Assembly: GCF_000265205.3 (NCBI RefSeq) | Contig: NC_018000.1 | Span: 5,515,001 to 5,579,000, forward strand | Direction of reading: 5' to 3' | Source of the DNA: Sinorhizobium fredii USDA 257 | GTDB taxonomy: Bacteria > Pseudomonadota > Alphaproteobacteria > Rhizobiales > Rhizobiaceae | Length of the DNA: 64,000 nucleotides | Shown here: piece after piece, positions 20,480-29,726 of the stretch | Layout of the letters: every line of letters starts with the position of its first letter | Numbering within the stretch: position 1 is the first letter of the stretch | Translations under genes and position numbers: made by a program | The notes under the pieces: model-generated | Seen by the model: only the letters and a program-made list of their open reading frames with translations | What the model was told of the DNA's origin: nothing | Database searches by the model: none

Positions 20480-21880
20480 TTAGTGGTTGATCGCCTTGAC
20501 GATTTCCTCGGTGACCTTCTTGGCGTCGCCGAGCAGCATCATCGTGCCGTCCTTGTAGAACAGCGTGTTGTCGATGCCGGCATAGCCGGAGCCGAGCGAG
20601 CGCTTGACGAACAGGCAGGTCTTGGCCTTGTCGACGTCGAGGATCGGCATGCCGTAGATTGGCGAGGTCTTGTCGTCGCGCGCCGCCGGGTTGGTGACGT
20701 CGTTGGCGCCGATCACGTAGGCGACGTCGGCCTGGGCGAATTCCGAGTTGATGTCCTCGAGCTCGAACACCTCGTCGTAAGGGACATTCGCCTCGGCCAA
20801 TAGCACGTTCATGTGGCCGGGCATGCGGCCGGCGACCGGATGGATGGCGTATTTGACCTCGACGCCGGCCGCCTTGAGCTTGTCGGCCAGTTCCCGCAGC
20901 GAGTGCTGGGCCTGAGCCACCGCCATGCCGTAGCCGGGCACGATGATCACCTTCGAGGAGTTCTGCATCAGGAAGGCGGCGTCGTCGGCCGAGCCCTGCT
21001 TGACGGTCTTCTGTACGCCGTCGTCGCCGCCGGCGATCGCCGTCTCGCCGCCGAAGCCGCCGAGGATCACCGAGACGAACGAGCGGTTCATGCCCTTGCA
21101 CATGATGTAGGAGAGGATCGCACCCGACGAGCCGACCAGCGCCCCGGTGATGATCAGCGCCAGGTTGCCGAGCGTGAAGCCGATACCGGCCGCCGCCCAG
21201 CCGGAATAGGAGTTGAGCATCGACACCACCACCGGCATGTCGGCGCCACCGATCGGGATGATGATCAGCACGCCGAGCGCCAGCGACAGCAGGACGATCG
21301 CCCAGAAGTCGACATGGCTCTCGGTCAGCGCCAGGCCGATGATGAAGAAGACGATCAGCGCCGCCAGCCCGAGATTGATCAGATGCCGGTAGGGCAGCAG
21401 GATCGGCTTGCCGGACATCCGGCCGTCGAGCTTCAGGAAGGCGATCACCGAGCCGGTGAAGGTGATCGCGCCGATCGCCACGCCGAGCGCCATCTCGACG
21501 AGCGCCTGGGCGTGGATCTCTCCGATCGCGCCGATGCCGTAGGAGGACGGCGCATAGAGCGCCCCGGCCGCCACCAAGACGGCGGCGAGGCCGACCAGCG
21601 AGTGGAAGCCGGCGACCAGCTGCGGCATCGCCGTCATCGGGATGCGCTTGGCGATATAGGCGCCGGCGCCGCCGCCGAGCCCGAGGCCGGCGACGATCAG
21701 CAGGAAGCCGCCGATCGACGGCAGCGCCAGGAAGAGCGTCGTGACGATGGCGATCCCCATGCCGATCATGCCGTAGGTGTTGCCCCTGCGGCTCGTGGTC
21801 GGATGCGACAGGCCCCTGAGCGCCATGATAAACAGGACGCCGGAGACGAGATAGAGGAAGGCTGCGAAGTTAGCGTTCAT
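20480..21880 (-). CDS. pntB: NAD(P) transhydrogenase subunit beta
   Basis: Membrane and NADP(H)-binding subunit of the proton-translocating transhydrogenase, which makes NADPH from NADH using the proton gradient. 466 aa: about eight hydrophobic segments in residues 1-265, then the NADP domain with [40 protein letters not shown] and [20 protein letters not shown]. The ATG overlaps the pntAB stop by 4 nt (21877-21880). Confidence 0.96.
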   Translation of the reverse strand: MNANFAAFLYLVSGVLFIMALRGLSHPTTSRRGNTYGMIGMGIAIVTTLFLALPSIGGFLLIVAGLGLGGGAGAYIAKRIPMTAMPQLVAGFHSLVGLAAVLVAAGALYAPSSYGIGAIGEIHAQALVEMALGVAIGAITFTGSVIAFLKLDGRMSGKPILLPYRHLINLGLAALIVFFIIGLALTESHVDFWAIVLLSLALGVLIIIPIGGADMPVVVSMLNSYSGWAAAGIGFTLGNLALIITGALVGSSGAILSYIMCKGMNRSFVSVILGGFGGETAIAGGDDGVQKTVKQGSADDAAFLMQNSSKVIIVPGYGMAVAQAQHSLRELADKLKAAGVEVKYAIHPVAGRMPGHMNVLLAEANVPYDEVFELEDINSEFAQADVAYVIGANDVTNPAARDDKTSPIYGMPILDVDKAKTCLFVKRSLGSGYAGIDNTLFYKDGTMMLLGDAKKVTEEIVKAINH

Positions 21881-22302
21881 CGGCCCGCCTCACTTGTCTT
21901 TTTCTTGTACATGGCGAGCATGCGCTGGGTGACGAGAAAGCCGCCGAAGATGTTCACCGAGGCGAGCACCAGGGCGACGAAGCCGAAGCCGGTGGCGAGC
22001 CCCGAAGCCGAGATGCCGACCGCCAACAGCGCCCCGACGACGATCACCGAGGAGATCGCGTTGGTGACCGCCATCAACGGCGTATGCAGCGCCGGCGTCA
22101 CCGACCAGACGACGTAGTAGCCGACGAAGATCGCCAGCACGAAGATCGCCAGCCGGAAGACGAACGGATCGATGGCGCCGCCGGTGGCGCCATGCGCCAC
22201 GGCGCCGGCCGCATCCGGCACGTATTCGGCGGCGGTCCTGACCGCCTCGACCGCCCGTTCGAGATCGGTCAGTGCCTTGTCCAACAGTTCGTTCGCCATC
22301 AC
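21877..22302 (-). CDS. pntAB: NAD(P) transhydrogenase subunit alpha part 2 (membrane)
   Basis: 141 aa with three to four hydrophobic segments ([60 protein letters not shown]). It corresponds to the C-terminal membrane part of single-chain PntA; the split is usual for alphaproteobacteria. The first 40 residues form a soluble helix. ATG-overlaps with both neighbours (22299-22302 and 21877-21880) show strict coupling. Confidence 0.94.
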   Translation of the reverse strand: MMANELLDKALTDLERAVEAVRTAAEYVPDAAGAVAHGATGGAIDPFVFRLAIFVLAIFVGYYVVWSVTPALHTPLMAVTNAISSVIVVGALLAVGISASGLATGFGFVALVLASVNIFGGFLVTQRMLAMYKKKTSEAGR

Positions 22303-23447
22303 TTGTCCCCCTTATCCGCACCGCCGAAGGCCGGGTGCACCACGGCGCCGCCGTGGGTCAGCGCCGTCGCCTTGACGAGTTCGTCCTCCATATCGAGCGC
22401 CAGAGCCTTCGTCTCTTTCGAGACCATCGTCTCCAGGAAGGTGACGAGGTTCTTGGCGTAGAGCAGCGACGCGGAGGCGGCGATGCGGCCCGGCACGTTG
22501 AGATGACCGACGACCTTGACGCCGCCGACTTCGGCGACCTTGCCGGCTTCGGCGCCTTCGACATTGCCGCCGCGCTCGACGGCGAGGTCGACGACCACCG
22601 AGCCGGGCTTCATCGCATCGAGCATCGCCCGGGTGACCAATCGCGGCGCCGGCCGGCCGGGGATCAACGCCGTGGTGATGACGATGTCCTGCTTGGCGAT
22701 GTGCTCGGCGACGAGCGCCGCCTGCTTGACCTGGTAGTCCTTCGACATTTCCTTGGCATAGCCGCCGGCCGTCTCGGCTGCCTTGAACTCCTCGTCCTCG
22801 ACGGCGATAAACTTGGCGCCGAGCGAGGCGACCTGCTCCTTGGCGGCCGGGCGCACGTCGGTCGCCGACACCATGGCGCCGAGACGCCTGGCGGTGGCGA
22901 TCGCCTGCAGCCCGGCGACGCCGGCGCCCATCACGAAGATCTTTGCCGCCGGCACCGTGCCGGCCGCCGTCATCATCATCGGCAGGGCCCGGTCGTATTC
23001 ATGGGCGGCGTCGATCACCGCCTGGTAGCCGGCGAGGTTGGCCTGGCTGGACAGGACGTCCATCGATTGGGCCCGGGTGATGCGCGGCATCAGTTCCATG
23101 GCGAAGGCGGTCAACCCGGCGTCGGCCATCGCGGCGATCGCCGCCTCGTTGCCGTAGGGGTCCATGATGGCGATGACGATCGCCCCCGACCGGTAGCCGG
23201 CCAACTCGTCGGTTGTCGGCCGCCGCACCTTGAGGATGACGTCGGCGCTCCTGGCATCGGCCGCCGTTCCGATCCGCGCCCCGGCTTTCTCGTATTCCGC
23301 GTCTGGAACGCGCGAATGGAAGCCGGCGCCGGCTTCGACGATGACGTCGAAACCGAGCGACTTCAGCTTCTTGACGCTCTCGACAGAGCCCGCCACGCGT
23401 GGCTCGCTCGGATCCGACTCCTTGGCGATAAAGACAATCTGGCTCAA
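22299..23447 (-). CDS. pntAA: NAD(P) transhydrogenase subunit alpha part 1 (NAD domain)
   Basis: 382 aa NAD(H)-binding soluble subunit, related to alanine dehydrogenase. The N terminus [20 protein letters not shown] is typical. The Rossmann fold is [23 protein letters not shown] (GxGxxG near residue 172), and [20 protein letters not shown] plus [18 protein letters not shown] follow. First gene of the pnt operon; its upstream 342 nt carries the copy B repeat. Confidence 0.95.
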   Translation of the reverse strand: MSQIVFIAKESDPSEPRVAGSVESVKKLKSLGFDVIVEAGAGFHSRVPDAEYEKAGARIGTAADARSADVILKVRRPTTDELAGYRSGAIVIAIMDPYGNEAAIAAMADAGLTAFAMELMPRITRAQSMDVLSSQANLAGYQAVIDAAHEYDRALPMMMTAAGTVPAAKIFVMGAGVAGLQAIATARRLGAMVSATDVRPAAKEQVASLGAKFIAVEDEEFKAAETAGGYAKEMSKDYQVKQAALVAEHIAKQDIVITTALIPGRPAPRLVTRAMLDAMKPGSVVVDLAVERGGNVEGAEAGKVAEVGGVKVVGHLNVPGRIAASASLLYAKNLVTFLETMVSKETKALALDMEDELVKATALTHGGAVVHPAFGGADKGDK

Positions 23448-23544
23448 TACTCCCCCTCTCCGCCCCGCAAACAGGCCCTAGCCGAGGTGCGGGTACATGT
23501 TCCACTGCCGAGTCGGCTGCTTGAACGAGCCGCCCCTCATGCTG

Positions 23545-23644
23545 GCTCCTTAAAATCGGAGTCGATTTAAGGAGAGACGCCATGCACTACCTTCAAATCG
23601 CCACAGCGAGCTTGCGCGTGCGAAAAGGCACGGCGCGCTGCAGC
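23545..23644 (+). repeat. Palindrome/mini-ORF/hairpin repeat, copy B
   Basis: This sits in the 342 nt gap between pntAA and the oxidase subunit, where no other gene is seen. CTCCTTAAAATCG..CGATTTAAGGAG (23546-23574) is a nearly perfect palindrome, then ATGCACTACCTTCAAATCGC (mini-ORF start) and a GCGCGTGC..GCACGGCGCGC hairpin. Order, spacing and many bases match copy A at 18993. It points away from pntAA. Its palindrome lies about 100 nt upstream of the pntAA start and could carry or flank that promoter. Confidence 0.7.
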
Positions 23645-23789
23645 GACAGGCACTCTTTCGTCGAAGGCGGTGCCTGCCCGCCGTCGAAAAACGTTCCTCA
23701 CGCGGTGAGGGTGACTGGATCCCTTCCGGCGGCAAAAGGCAGGGGCGTCCTCCTTCCCCACCTTTGACAGGAAATGACCGGGAGGTGGC

Positions 23790-24014
23790 TCAGCGCAAGA
23801 AAAAGTAACCGGCGACGTTGAGGAGAATGAACAGCACGGAAGCGCTAAAGAAGCCCATGGTCGTGAAGAAGCCGGCGGCCATGGCAATCAGCAGGGCAAC
23901 GCAAAACAGCGTGCCGTATTTCGTTGCGTTGAGAAAGAACTTGTAGGTCTTCTCATGCTCGGAATAGTCCATCGGGGCGCCCGTCTCGGCCGGTCCCGTA
24001 TGATGCTCTGCCAT
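23790..24014 (-). CDS. aa3-type cytochrome c oxidase subunit IV-like small protein
   Basis: 74 aa from the ATG at 24014 (MAEHHTGPAETGAPMDYSEH). The DYSEHEKTYKFFLNATKYGT motif is diagnostic of the bacterial aa3 oxidase subunit IV family, followed by two short hydrophobic segments (LFCVALLIAMAAGFF and SVLFILLNVAGYFFLR). It is probably a single-spanning or hairpin accessory peptide of the terminal oxidase in the inner membrane. Encoded alone here, away from ctaCDE. Confidence 0.88.
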   Translation of the reverse strand: MAEHHTGPAETGAPMDYSEHEKTYKFFLNATKYGTLFCVALLIAMAAGFFTTMGFFSASVLFILLNVAGYFFLR

Positions 24015-24250
24015 CTCCAGTTCTCCAGAATGCTGTGGCACCGCCTTGCGGCGGTTCGCTTTGACCCACGATCGGAACCGCTTTCACGCAAGACGAGAGA
24101 GAGGTCCTTTAGCTTCCGCATACACAAAGCGACGGCCCTTCGCAACGAAAACCCGCCCCCGCAGGCTGCGGCATAGTCGAACGCCCATGCCGGCGAATTG
24201 TTTCGCCACATGCAAATGCAAGGCTGCAGTATCCCGGCCGCGAGGCCGAC

Positions 24251-25039
24251 CTATTCGCCCATCGGGTCCCGCGAAAAAGAGCGGCCCTGGGCCAATTGGG
24301 CGAATCGCGCGGTCGGCAGGATCGTCAGCGGCGCAAACGGCACCTCATTCCGGCCGCCGAACATCAGGCGTCGTTCGAACGTCTCGGAATCGAAAATCGG
24401 ATAGCGATCGAGAATGGAGGGCCGCTGACCCCGCACCTTCGCGACGAGGAGCGAGCCGTCGGCATTGTAGACGCCGAGGTTCTCCCGCCGCTCCACCACG
24501 GTTTTCGATCCGAAGAGCCGCTTGTAGAAGGCGGTGTGGCGTGGACGGCAGGCGGTGAGGCAGCGGTCGGCGGCGAAATATTCGCAGGCCATCGCCACCG
24601 GGCGCAGCGTCAGATACGGCAAGGCCTTCAGATCGCCGCCAAGCACCTCCGGGTCGACGGCGAGCCGGCCCGGATCGATCAACACCATGCCGGCATCCAG
24701 GAAGGCGTCGATTTCTTCGCCGAAGATCAGCCCCGACGTACTGGCGCGATGGTCCGGCGTCACATGATGGACGCGCACCGTGCTGACTAGCCTCTCGTCG
24801 AGATAGATGCCGAAGACATAGGCATGGCTGTCGAAGTCCAATGCGTCGATGAGCGTCGAGCCGGTCAACTCCATGAGATTCACCGCCTTGTAGGCCTTGA
24901 ATCTCAGGCGGGCGATATCCTCCATGTCCTCACCACCCTCGACCCGCCGGTATTCGACGCGATCAAGCAGCAGCATAAGTTTTTCGGAAAAGCTGCCAGA
25001 ATCGGCCAGGCCTCCGTTGACGCTCATCACCCACCCCAT
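24251..25039 (-). CDS. FeeM-like N-acyl amino acid synthase / autoinducer-synthase-fold acyltransferase
   Basis: A 262 aa GNAT-fold protein with RVEYRRVEGGEDMEDIARLR, FKAYKAVNLMELTG, YLDERLVSTVRVHHVTPDH and LALDPE-like GRLAVDPEVLGGDLKALPYL, as in N-acyl amino acid synthases that condense an acyl-ACP with an amino acid. These are distant relatives of LuxI-type synthases. Start choice: ATG 25039 is longest, ATG 25027 has a GGGGTGGG site just before it, and ATG 24976 would be compatible with a promoter at the overlapping CtrA box. The product is unknown; no luxR-type partner is adjacent. Confidence 0.65.
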   Translation of the reverse strand: MGWVMSVNGGLADSGSFSEKLMLLLDRVEYRRVEGGEDMEDIARLRFKAYKAVNLMELTGSTLIDALDFDSHAYVFGIYLDERLVSTVRVHHVTPDHRASTSGLIFGEEIDAFLDAGMVLIDPGRLAVDPEVLGGDLKALPYLTLRPVAMACEYFAADRCLTACRPRHTAFYKRLFGSKTVVERRENLGVYNADGSLLVAKVRGQRPSILDRYPIFDSETFERRLMFGGRNEVPFAPLTILPTARFAQLAQGRSFSRDPMGE

Positions 25040-25041
25040 GG

Positions 25042-25057
25042 TTAATAGGGCGTTAAC
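25042..25057 (-). promoter_or_regulatory. Perfect CtrA box
   Basis: TTAA-TAGGGCG-TTAAC matches the full TTAA-N7-TTAA consensus of the cell-cycle regulator CtrA. It lies directly against the predicted start of the FeeM-like gene and 136 nt downstream of the GGDEF-EAL stop. Either it represses by covering the start, or the promoter and start lie a little further downstream. Confidence 0.55.
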
Positions 25058-25111
25058 CTATTGAGGGCAGAGCTGACGGCAACAACAAAATGGCACAGGT
25101 CACAATTAGCT

Positions 25112-25131
25112 TTTTGTTAACCTTAACAAAA
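25112..25131. promoter_or_regulatory. AT-rich palindrome TTTTGTTAA-CC-TTAACAAAA
   Basis: Perfect 9 bp arms in an otherwise GC-rich region, with further GTTAAC words at 25052 and 25145. It may be the terminator of the GGDEF-EAL gene (T-rich arm on the minus strand) or an operator; a TTAA-CC-TTAA core resembles CtrA half-sites at altered spacing. Confidence 0.4.
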
Positions 25132-25193
25132 GGTAAAGCGATGTGGTTAACGGCTGAATCACAGCACGAATACTTGCTCGGGGGGACAAAGTC

Positions 25194-27503
25194 CTAGGCG
25201 ATGTGCGATCGCGACGCTTTCGTGGTTCGTTTTCGGACACGTGGCTTGCACAGGTCTCGGATCGCCGATGCCCGCATCGGCGCCGAAAAGACAAAACCCT
25301 GGATCAGATCGGCACAACGATAGCTGTTGATGAGCTGCAACTCATCGACCGTCTCCACCCCTTCGACGACCGCTTTCAGGCCGAGGGCATGAGCGAGATT
25401 GACTGCACTGCGCAGCAGCTTGAAGCGACGCGCATCGTCGAGAATGTTACGGACGAAGGACCGATCGATCTTGATGATCGAGACGGGGAGCGCATCCAGA
25501 TAGCTGAGGTTCGAGTAGCCGGTTCCGAAGTCGTCGATCGCAATGGTCATGCCGCGCTCGCGAAGCTCATGGAGCAGAGACTGGCCCTTCGCGGGTTCGT
25601 CCATCAGGCAGCTTTCCGTCACTTCGAGATGCAGCCGGGCCGGATCGAGCCCCGTCTCGTCCAAGGCCTTGCCGACAATTTCGACGATCTGCCTGTCGCG
25701 AAGGTCAAGGACGGACAAGTTGACAGAAACAGCCACGCCCTGTGGCCAGGTCGAGCAGTCGCGGCAGGCCTGCCGGAGAACGAAGCGGGTGATCTCGGTG
25801 ACGAGCCCCATCTCCTCGGCGAGCCGAATGAAAACAGTGGGCGGCACCGGTCCGCGTTCCGGATGGGTCCAGCGCGCCAGGGCCTCGCAGCACTCGACAC
25901 GCGATCCATCCGGTGTGAACATCGGCTGGTAGGAGACGCTGAGGGTGCCGGACTTGATCGCGTCGCGCAGATCGCTCTTGAGCTTCTGCCGATCGAGATA
26001 GCGTTCATCCATTTCGGCTTCGAAGGCGGTGCAGCCTCCCCTTTCGCGCGATTTCGTCTCCGCCAGCGCCAGATCGGCCTTGATCTGCAGATCCTCGAAT
26101 CGAAAGGCGCTGCTCTTCGCGATGACGAAGCCGGCGCTCATGGTCATGTAGAACGTGAAGCCGCCGACCTCGTAGGTGCCGCGCAGGCTGGCATGGACGT
26201 CTCGGATTCGCTCATCCAGATCCGGACTGTTTTCCCGGTTGGGGAAAAATACGACGAACTCGTCGCCCATCAGCCGCGCCGCGATCGCGCCACTGCCCGC
26301 GACCTCCTTGAGGCGTCCGGCAATTGCCTGAAGCAATTTGTCGCCGACCACGTGGCCCCTTGTGTCATTGACGTGCTTGAATTCGGCGACATCGATGAGC
26401 AGCAGCCCAACGTCGCAATCAGGCGCAGCCTCGCCGGCGACCGCATTGTGCGCCAATTCGACAAGATAATCGCGGCTCGGCAATGCGGTCAGCGTATCGA
26501 AGCGCACCATCTGCAGGATCTGCTTTTCCGCCTGAACCCGCGCCGTCACGTCTTCGAAGATCAGCACGACCTCGCCGTTCTCACGCCGGTTCGCCGAAAA
26601 TTCGAGAAAGAGATCATCGAAAATAGGGACGAGCGCGCGCGACCGTTTTCCCTTGAGAAGCAGGTCGAGCTGGCGGACCATGTTCGCGCTTTTCTCTCCG
26701 TCGAGCGACATCTCGCGGGCGCCGCGCCGAAGCACGTCATCGAGGAGCAGATTCTTCATATCCGCCTTGTCGCCGAGCTTCAGAAGCTCACAGGCGCGTT
26801 CGTTGGCGACGACGATGCGGTTGTTGCCGTCCAGCATGAACAGGCCGTGCGTCATGTTGTTCAGCGCCGCGTCGAACTGCTCGGCCATCGATCTGATTTC
26901 CCGTGCGGCAAGAACATTGTCGTAAAGAAAGGCGCGCACGTTGTTCGCCATCTTCCACGTCGTGAAGATGAAAGGCAGGATCAGGACCGCCAGCACGAGC
27001 ATGTAGGGATCGCGCAGCGTCAGGAGGCCAATGACAATTGGCAGGCAGGCCGACGAGGATAGCAACAGCACCGCGCGTTCGGAGCCGTAGTTTCTGCCGA
27101 CCAGCGAAATCATCGACGCAAGCGTCACCGAGATACAGGCGAGTTCGGAAAACGAATCCTGACTGACGGCAATGGCATAGCCGCAGGCAAGGCCGCAGGT
27201 CAGGGTCACGCCGATCCCGCCGACGATATACCGGTTCTCCCATCTCCTGACCGCGGCGCGATCGGCACTGGAGAAATCCTGACGGTCGAAGCGCCTCATG
27301 TCGAGGTTGCGAAGGGTCCAAATGATGACAATCGCGAAGGAGCAGCCAAGATAAAGGGGATCGGACGTCTTCAGGAAGACAAGCAGAAAGGTCACGACGT
27401 GCGACAGCATGCCGATCACCAATGCGCGGCGATGTTGGTAGAGCGAGCTTACAGACGACAGGTATATGTCTGTCGGAAAAGCGCCCTGTTCATTGCGCGT
27501 CAT
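25194..27503 (-). CDS. Membrane GGDEF-EAL cyclic-di-GMP enzyme with PAS domain
   Basis: 769 aa. Residues about 28-190 hold five to six hydrophobic segments (ALVIGMLSHVVTFLLVFLKT onward), then a PAS-like domain (about 205-320; MTHGLFMLDGNNRIVVANER), GGDEF (about 330-490) and EAL (about 505-750). The GGDEF signature reads RLMGDEFVVFF, with the first Gly replaced by Met, so cyclase activity may be lost. The EAL side keeps EALARW, SVNLS, LEVTES, IDDFGTGYSNL, KIDRSF and VEGVE. It is probably a c-di-GMP phosphodiesterase controlled by a membrane signal. Confidence 0.92.
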   Translation of the reverse strand: MTRNEQGAFPTDIYLSSVSSLYQHRRALVIGMLSHVVTFLLVFLKTSDPLYLGCSFAIVIIWTLRNLDMRRFDRQDFSSADRAAVRRWENRYIVGGIGVTLTCGLACGYAIAVSQDSFSELACISVTLASMISLVGRNYGSERAVLLLSSSACLPIVIGLLTLRDPYMLVLAVLILPFIFTTWKMANNVRAFLYDNVLAAREIRSMAEQFDAALNNMTHGLFMLDGNNRIVVANERACELLKLGDKADMKNLLLDDVLRRGAREMSLDGEKSANMVRQLDLLLKGKRSRALVPIFDDLFLEFSANRRENGEVVLIFEDVTARVQAEKQILQMVRFDTLTALPSRDYLVELAHNAVAGEAAPDCDVGLLLIDVAEFKHVNDTRGHVVGDKLLQAIAGRLKEVAGSGAIAARLMGDEFVVFFPNRENSPDLDERIRDVHASLRGTYEVGGFTFYMTMSAGFVIAKSSAFRFEDLQIKADLALAETKSRERGGCTAFEAEMDERYLDRQKLKSDLRDAIKSGTLSVSYQPMFTPDGSRVECCEALARWTHPERGPVPPTVFIRLAEEMGLVTEITRFVLRQACRDCSTWPQGVAVSVNLSVLDLRDRQIVEIVGKALDETGLDPARLHLEVTESCLMDEPAKGQSLLHELRERGMTIAIDDFGTGYSNLSYLDALPVSIIKIDRSFVRNILDDARRFKLLRSAVNLAHALGLKAVVEGVETVDELQLINSYRCADLIQGFVFSAPMRASAIRDLCKPRVRKRTTKASRSHIA

Positions 27504-27700
27504 GAACCAAGCTCCGGTTGCCGGATTGTTAGGAATCCAGGGCTTAACGAATGATTTCGTCTAACTGTCGAATATATCTGGCCGATTGCAAACAGCGGCA
27601 CCTCGGATTTTCCATTCCGGGCAGCGATTCAACCCTCTCTTGCAGCAAGCGCCAGTGAATGGACGGATTTTGCAACTGGGCATAGGTCTCCTTTAAGAAA

Positions 27701-27808
27701 ATGAAAACCGATCCAACTTTTAAAGCGTTCGAAGAAGCACGACCGTTTCGAAAGAAATGGTTAGCCGACCTTGAAGAAGCGGTGCCGAATGCCTGTTCCG
27801 AGTCTTGA
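27701..27808 (+). CDS. Candidate 35 aa small protein
   Basis: The 418 nt gap 27504-27921 must hold promoters for both flanking divergent genes and is less GC-rich than its surroundings. Within it one small frame looks protein-like: MKTDPTFKAFEEARPFRKKW, then LADLEEAVPNACSES and TGA. It is rich in charged helix-formers, with an in-frame TAG 15 nt upstream of the ATG. No good Shine-Dalgarno is seen, so this is tentative. No other feature was seen in the gap. Confidence 0.25.
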   Translation: MKTDPTFKAFEEARPFRKKWLADLEEAVPNACSES

Positions 27809-27921
27809 ATAGCGCCGGGAGTCTCGCCCGGGAGGCCTCGCGTAGCGCCCGCCCCCTCTGCGCAGTTGACTTTGACCTCGCTCTGGCGGCAAGGCTTTCT
27901 CAAAAACGATGAACGGAGCTG

Positions 27922-28680
27922 ATGATGTCGAAATCTGTCGTTGCCATCCCCTGCGACTTTCGCGAATTCGACGGCAATGTCTGGCACGTGGTCGCCCATC
28001 AATACGTGCGTGCGGCCGTCGAGGGAGCCGGCGTCATGCCCCTCCTCGTTCCGGCACTCGAAACCGGCAACGACATCGACGAGATCCTCGACCGGGTCGA
28101 CGGTGTGCTCGCCAGCGGTGCACGCTCCAACGTCCATCCGGCGCTTTACGGACGAGAGGCGACGGACGCGGACGGGCCCTTCGATCCGGGCCGGGACGCG
28201 ACCAGCCTCCCCCTGATCCGTCGGGCGCTCGACCGCGGCATCCCGCTGCTCGCCATCTGCCGTGGCATCCAGGAACTGAATGTCGCGCTCGGCGGCACGC
28301 TCGCGACCGAGATTCAGGATCAGCCGGGGGTGTCGGATCATCGGAAGCCGGACGTGCCCGATCTCGACGTCGCCTATGGCATTCGCCAGGACGTGGTCGT
28401 CAAAGAAGGAAGCTGCCTCGCTCCCGTGCTCGGCGTCGGCCGGGTCCGGGTCAACTCGCTGCATCGCCAGGCGATCGCCGCAACGGCACCGCGGCTGGCG
28501 GTCGAGGCCGTCGCCGACGACGGCACGATCGAAGCCGTGTCGGTCATCGGCGCCAAGGCATTCGCCGTCGGCGTCCAATGGCATCCGGAATATTGGGTGC
28601 GGACCGACGCTCCCTCCGCCGCCCTCTTCAAGGCTTTCGGCGATGCGGTGCGCGGCTATAGGAAGAGCAAGGCGGTATAA
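27922..28680 (+). CDS. Gamma-glutamyl-gamma-aminobutyrate hydrolase-like (peptidase C26, PuuD type)
   Basis: 252 aa class I glutamine-amidotransferase-fold hydrolase. The nucleophile is in LLAICRGIQELNVALGG (Cys113), and the His-Glu pair is in FAVGVQWHPEYW near residue 218. VNSLHRQAIAATAP is also typical of PuuD/C26. The family cleaves gamma-glutamyl amides such as gamma-glutamyl-GABA in putrescine degradation; the substrate here is inferred only. Start ATG 27922 or the adjacent ATG 27925, after a GGAG site. It stands alone. Confidence 0.88.
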   Translation: MMSKSVVAIPCDFREFDGNVWHVVAHQYVRAAVEGAGVMPLLVPALETGNDIDEILDRVDGVLASGARSNVHPALYGREATDADGPFDPGRDATSLPLIRRALDRGIPLLAICRGIQELNVALGGTLATEIQDQPGVSDHRKPDVPDLDVAYGIRQDVVVKEGSCLAPVLGVGRVRVNSLHRQAIAATAPRLAVEAVADDGTIEAVSVIGAKAFAVGVQWHPEYWVRTDAPSAALFKAFGDAVRGYRKSKAV

Positions 28681-28686
28681 CCGCTG

Positions 28687-29649
28687 CTATCGGACTTTGC
28701 GCTCGAACGGCGTCTCCGGGACCGGCGTGAGCGCCCGTCCTGTTGAAAACCAGGCCTCCAGATTGTCGACGACGAGATCGGCCATGGCGTTGCGGGTGAC
28801 GACCGAAGCGGACGCCACATGCGGCAGCAGCGAGACGTTCGGAAGCGCGATCAGCGCCTCAGGCACATGCGGCTCGTTTTCAAAGACATCGAGCCCCGCA
28901 CCGGCGATGGTGCCGCTCTGCAACGCCGCGATGAGGGCGGTCTCGTCCAGCGTCGAGCCGCGGCCGACATTGATCACCACCCCTTGCGGTCCGAGCGCGG
29001 CGAGCACTGCCGCATTGACGGCCTTCGCGGTGCTTAGTGTCCCCGGCACGATCACTATCAGCGTGTCGACTGCTTCGGCCAGGCCCAAAAGGCTCGGATA
29101 ATAGGCGAAGGGCAGTTCCTCGCGCGGGGAGCGCGTGTGGTAGGCAACCGGCACGCGGAACGCCTCCAGCCGGCGGGCGATCGCCAGACCGATCCTGCCG
29201 AGGCCGAAAAGTCCGACCTTTCGTCCACGGAGCGACAGCGGCGACAGCGGAAAGTTGCCGTCCCGAACCCATCGGCCCTGCCGCAGCCATTGCTCCGCCT
29301 GTGGCAGTTGGCGCACCGTGTTGAGGAGCAGCCCGATCGCCGTATCGGCAACCTCCTCCGTCAATACATCCGGCGTGTTGGTGACCACGATGCCGCGCGC
29401 CGCCGCACGGGCGGCATCGACGCCGTCGTAGCCGACGCCGAAATTGCCGATGATCTCGAGCCGAGGGAAGGAATCCATCAGTTCGGTCGGCAGGCGCCCC
29501 GAGACGGCAATGCCGGCGACATCCGCCATGTCTGCCGTGACCAGCGACGCATCGGCCCGCTCGATGCGTACAGTCGCGAACATCTGCGGCAGTCGCTCGA
29601 GGATGCGCGGGTTGATCTTGCCGGGTACAAGGATTCTAGGACGGCTCAT
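28687..29649 (-). CDS. D-isomer 2-hydroxyacid dehydrogenase (GhrB/hydroxypyruvate reductase-like)
   Basis: 320 aa from the ATG at 29649 (MSRPRILVPGKINPRILERL). The NAD(P) fold is KVGLFGLGRIGLAIARRLEA near residue 145. Catalytic residues are readable: Arg in VVINVGRGSTLDE, Glu in GLDVFENEPHVP and His in LLPHVASASV. The preferred substrate (glyoxylate, hydroxypyruvate or 2-ketogluconate) is not resolved. It lies 77 nt downstream of the LacI gene on the same strand, so it is probably its target. Confidence 0.9.
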   Translation of the reverse strand: MSRPRILVPGKINPRILERLPQMFATVRIERADASLVTADMADVAGIAVSGRLPTELMDSFPRLEIIGNFGVGYDGVDAARAAARGIVVTNTPDVLTEEVADTAIGLLLNTVRQLPQAEQWLRQGRWVRDGNFPLSPLSLRGRKVGLFGLGRIGLAIARRLEAFRVPVAYHTRSPREELPFAYYPSLLGLAEAVDTLIVIVPGTLSTAKAVNAAVLAALGPQGVVINVGRGSTLDETALIAALQSGTIAGAGLDVFENEPHVPEALIALPNVSLLPHVASASVVTRNAMADLVVDNLEAWFSTGRALTPVPETPFERKVR

Positions 29650-29726
29650 CGAGGTTCCCTTTCCGGAGCGTGACGAAAGAAGCGGATGATCGCTCCCCGC
29701 ATCCTGTTCCGACTCGCGGGGAAGGA

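Noticed and set aside
23582..23767. 61-codon frame beginning MHYLQIATASLRV
   Set aside because: It begins inside repeat copy B, lacks a protein-like continuation, and the repeat explains the conserved start.
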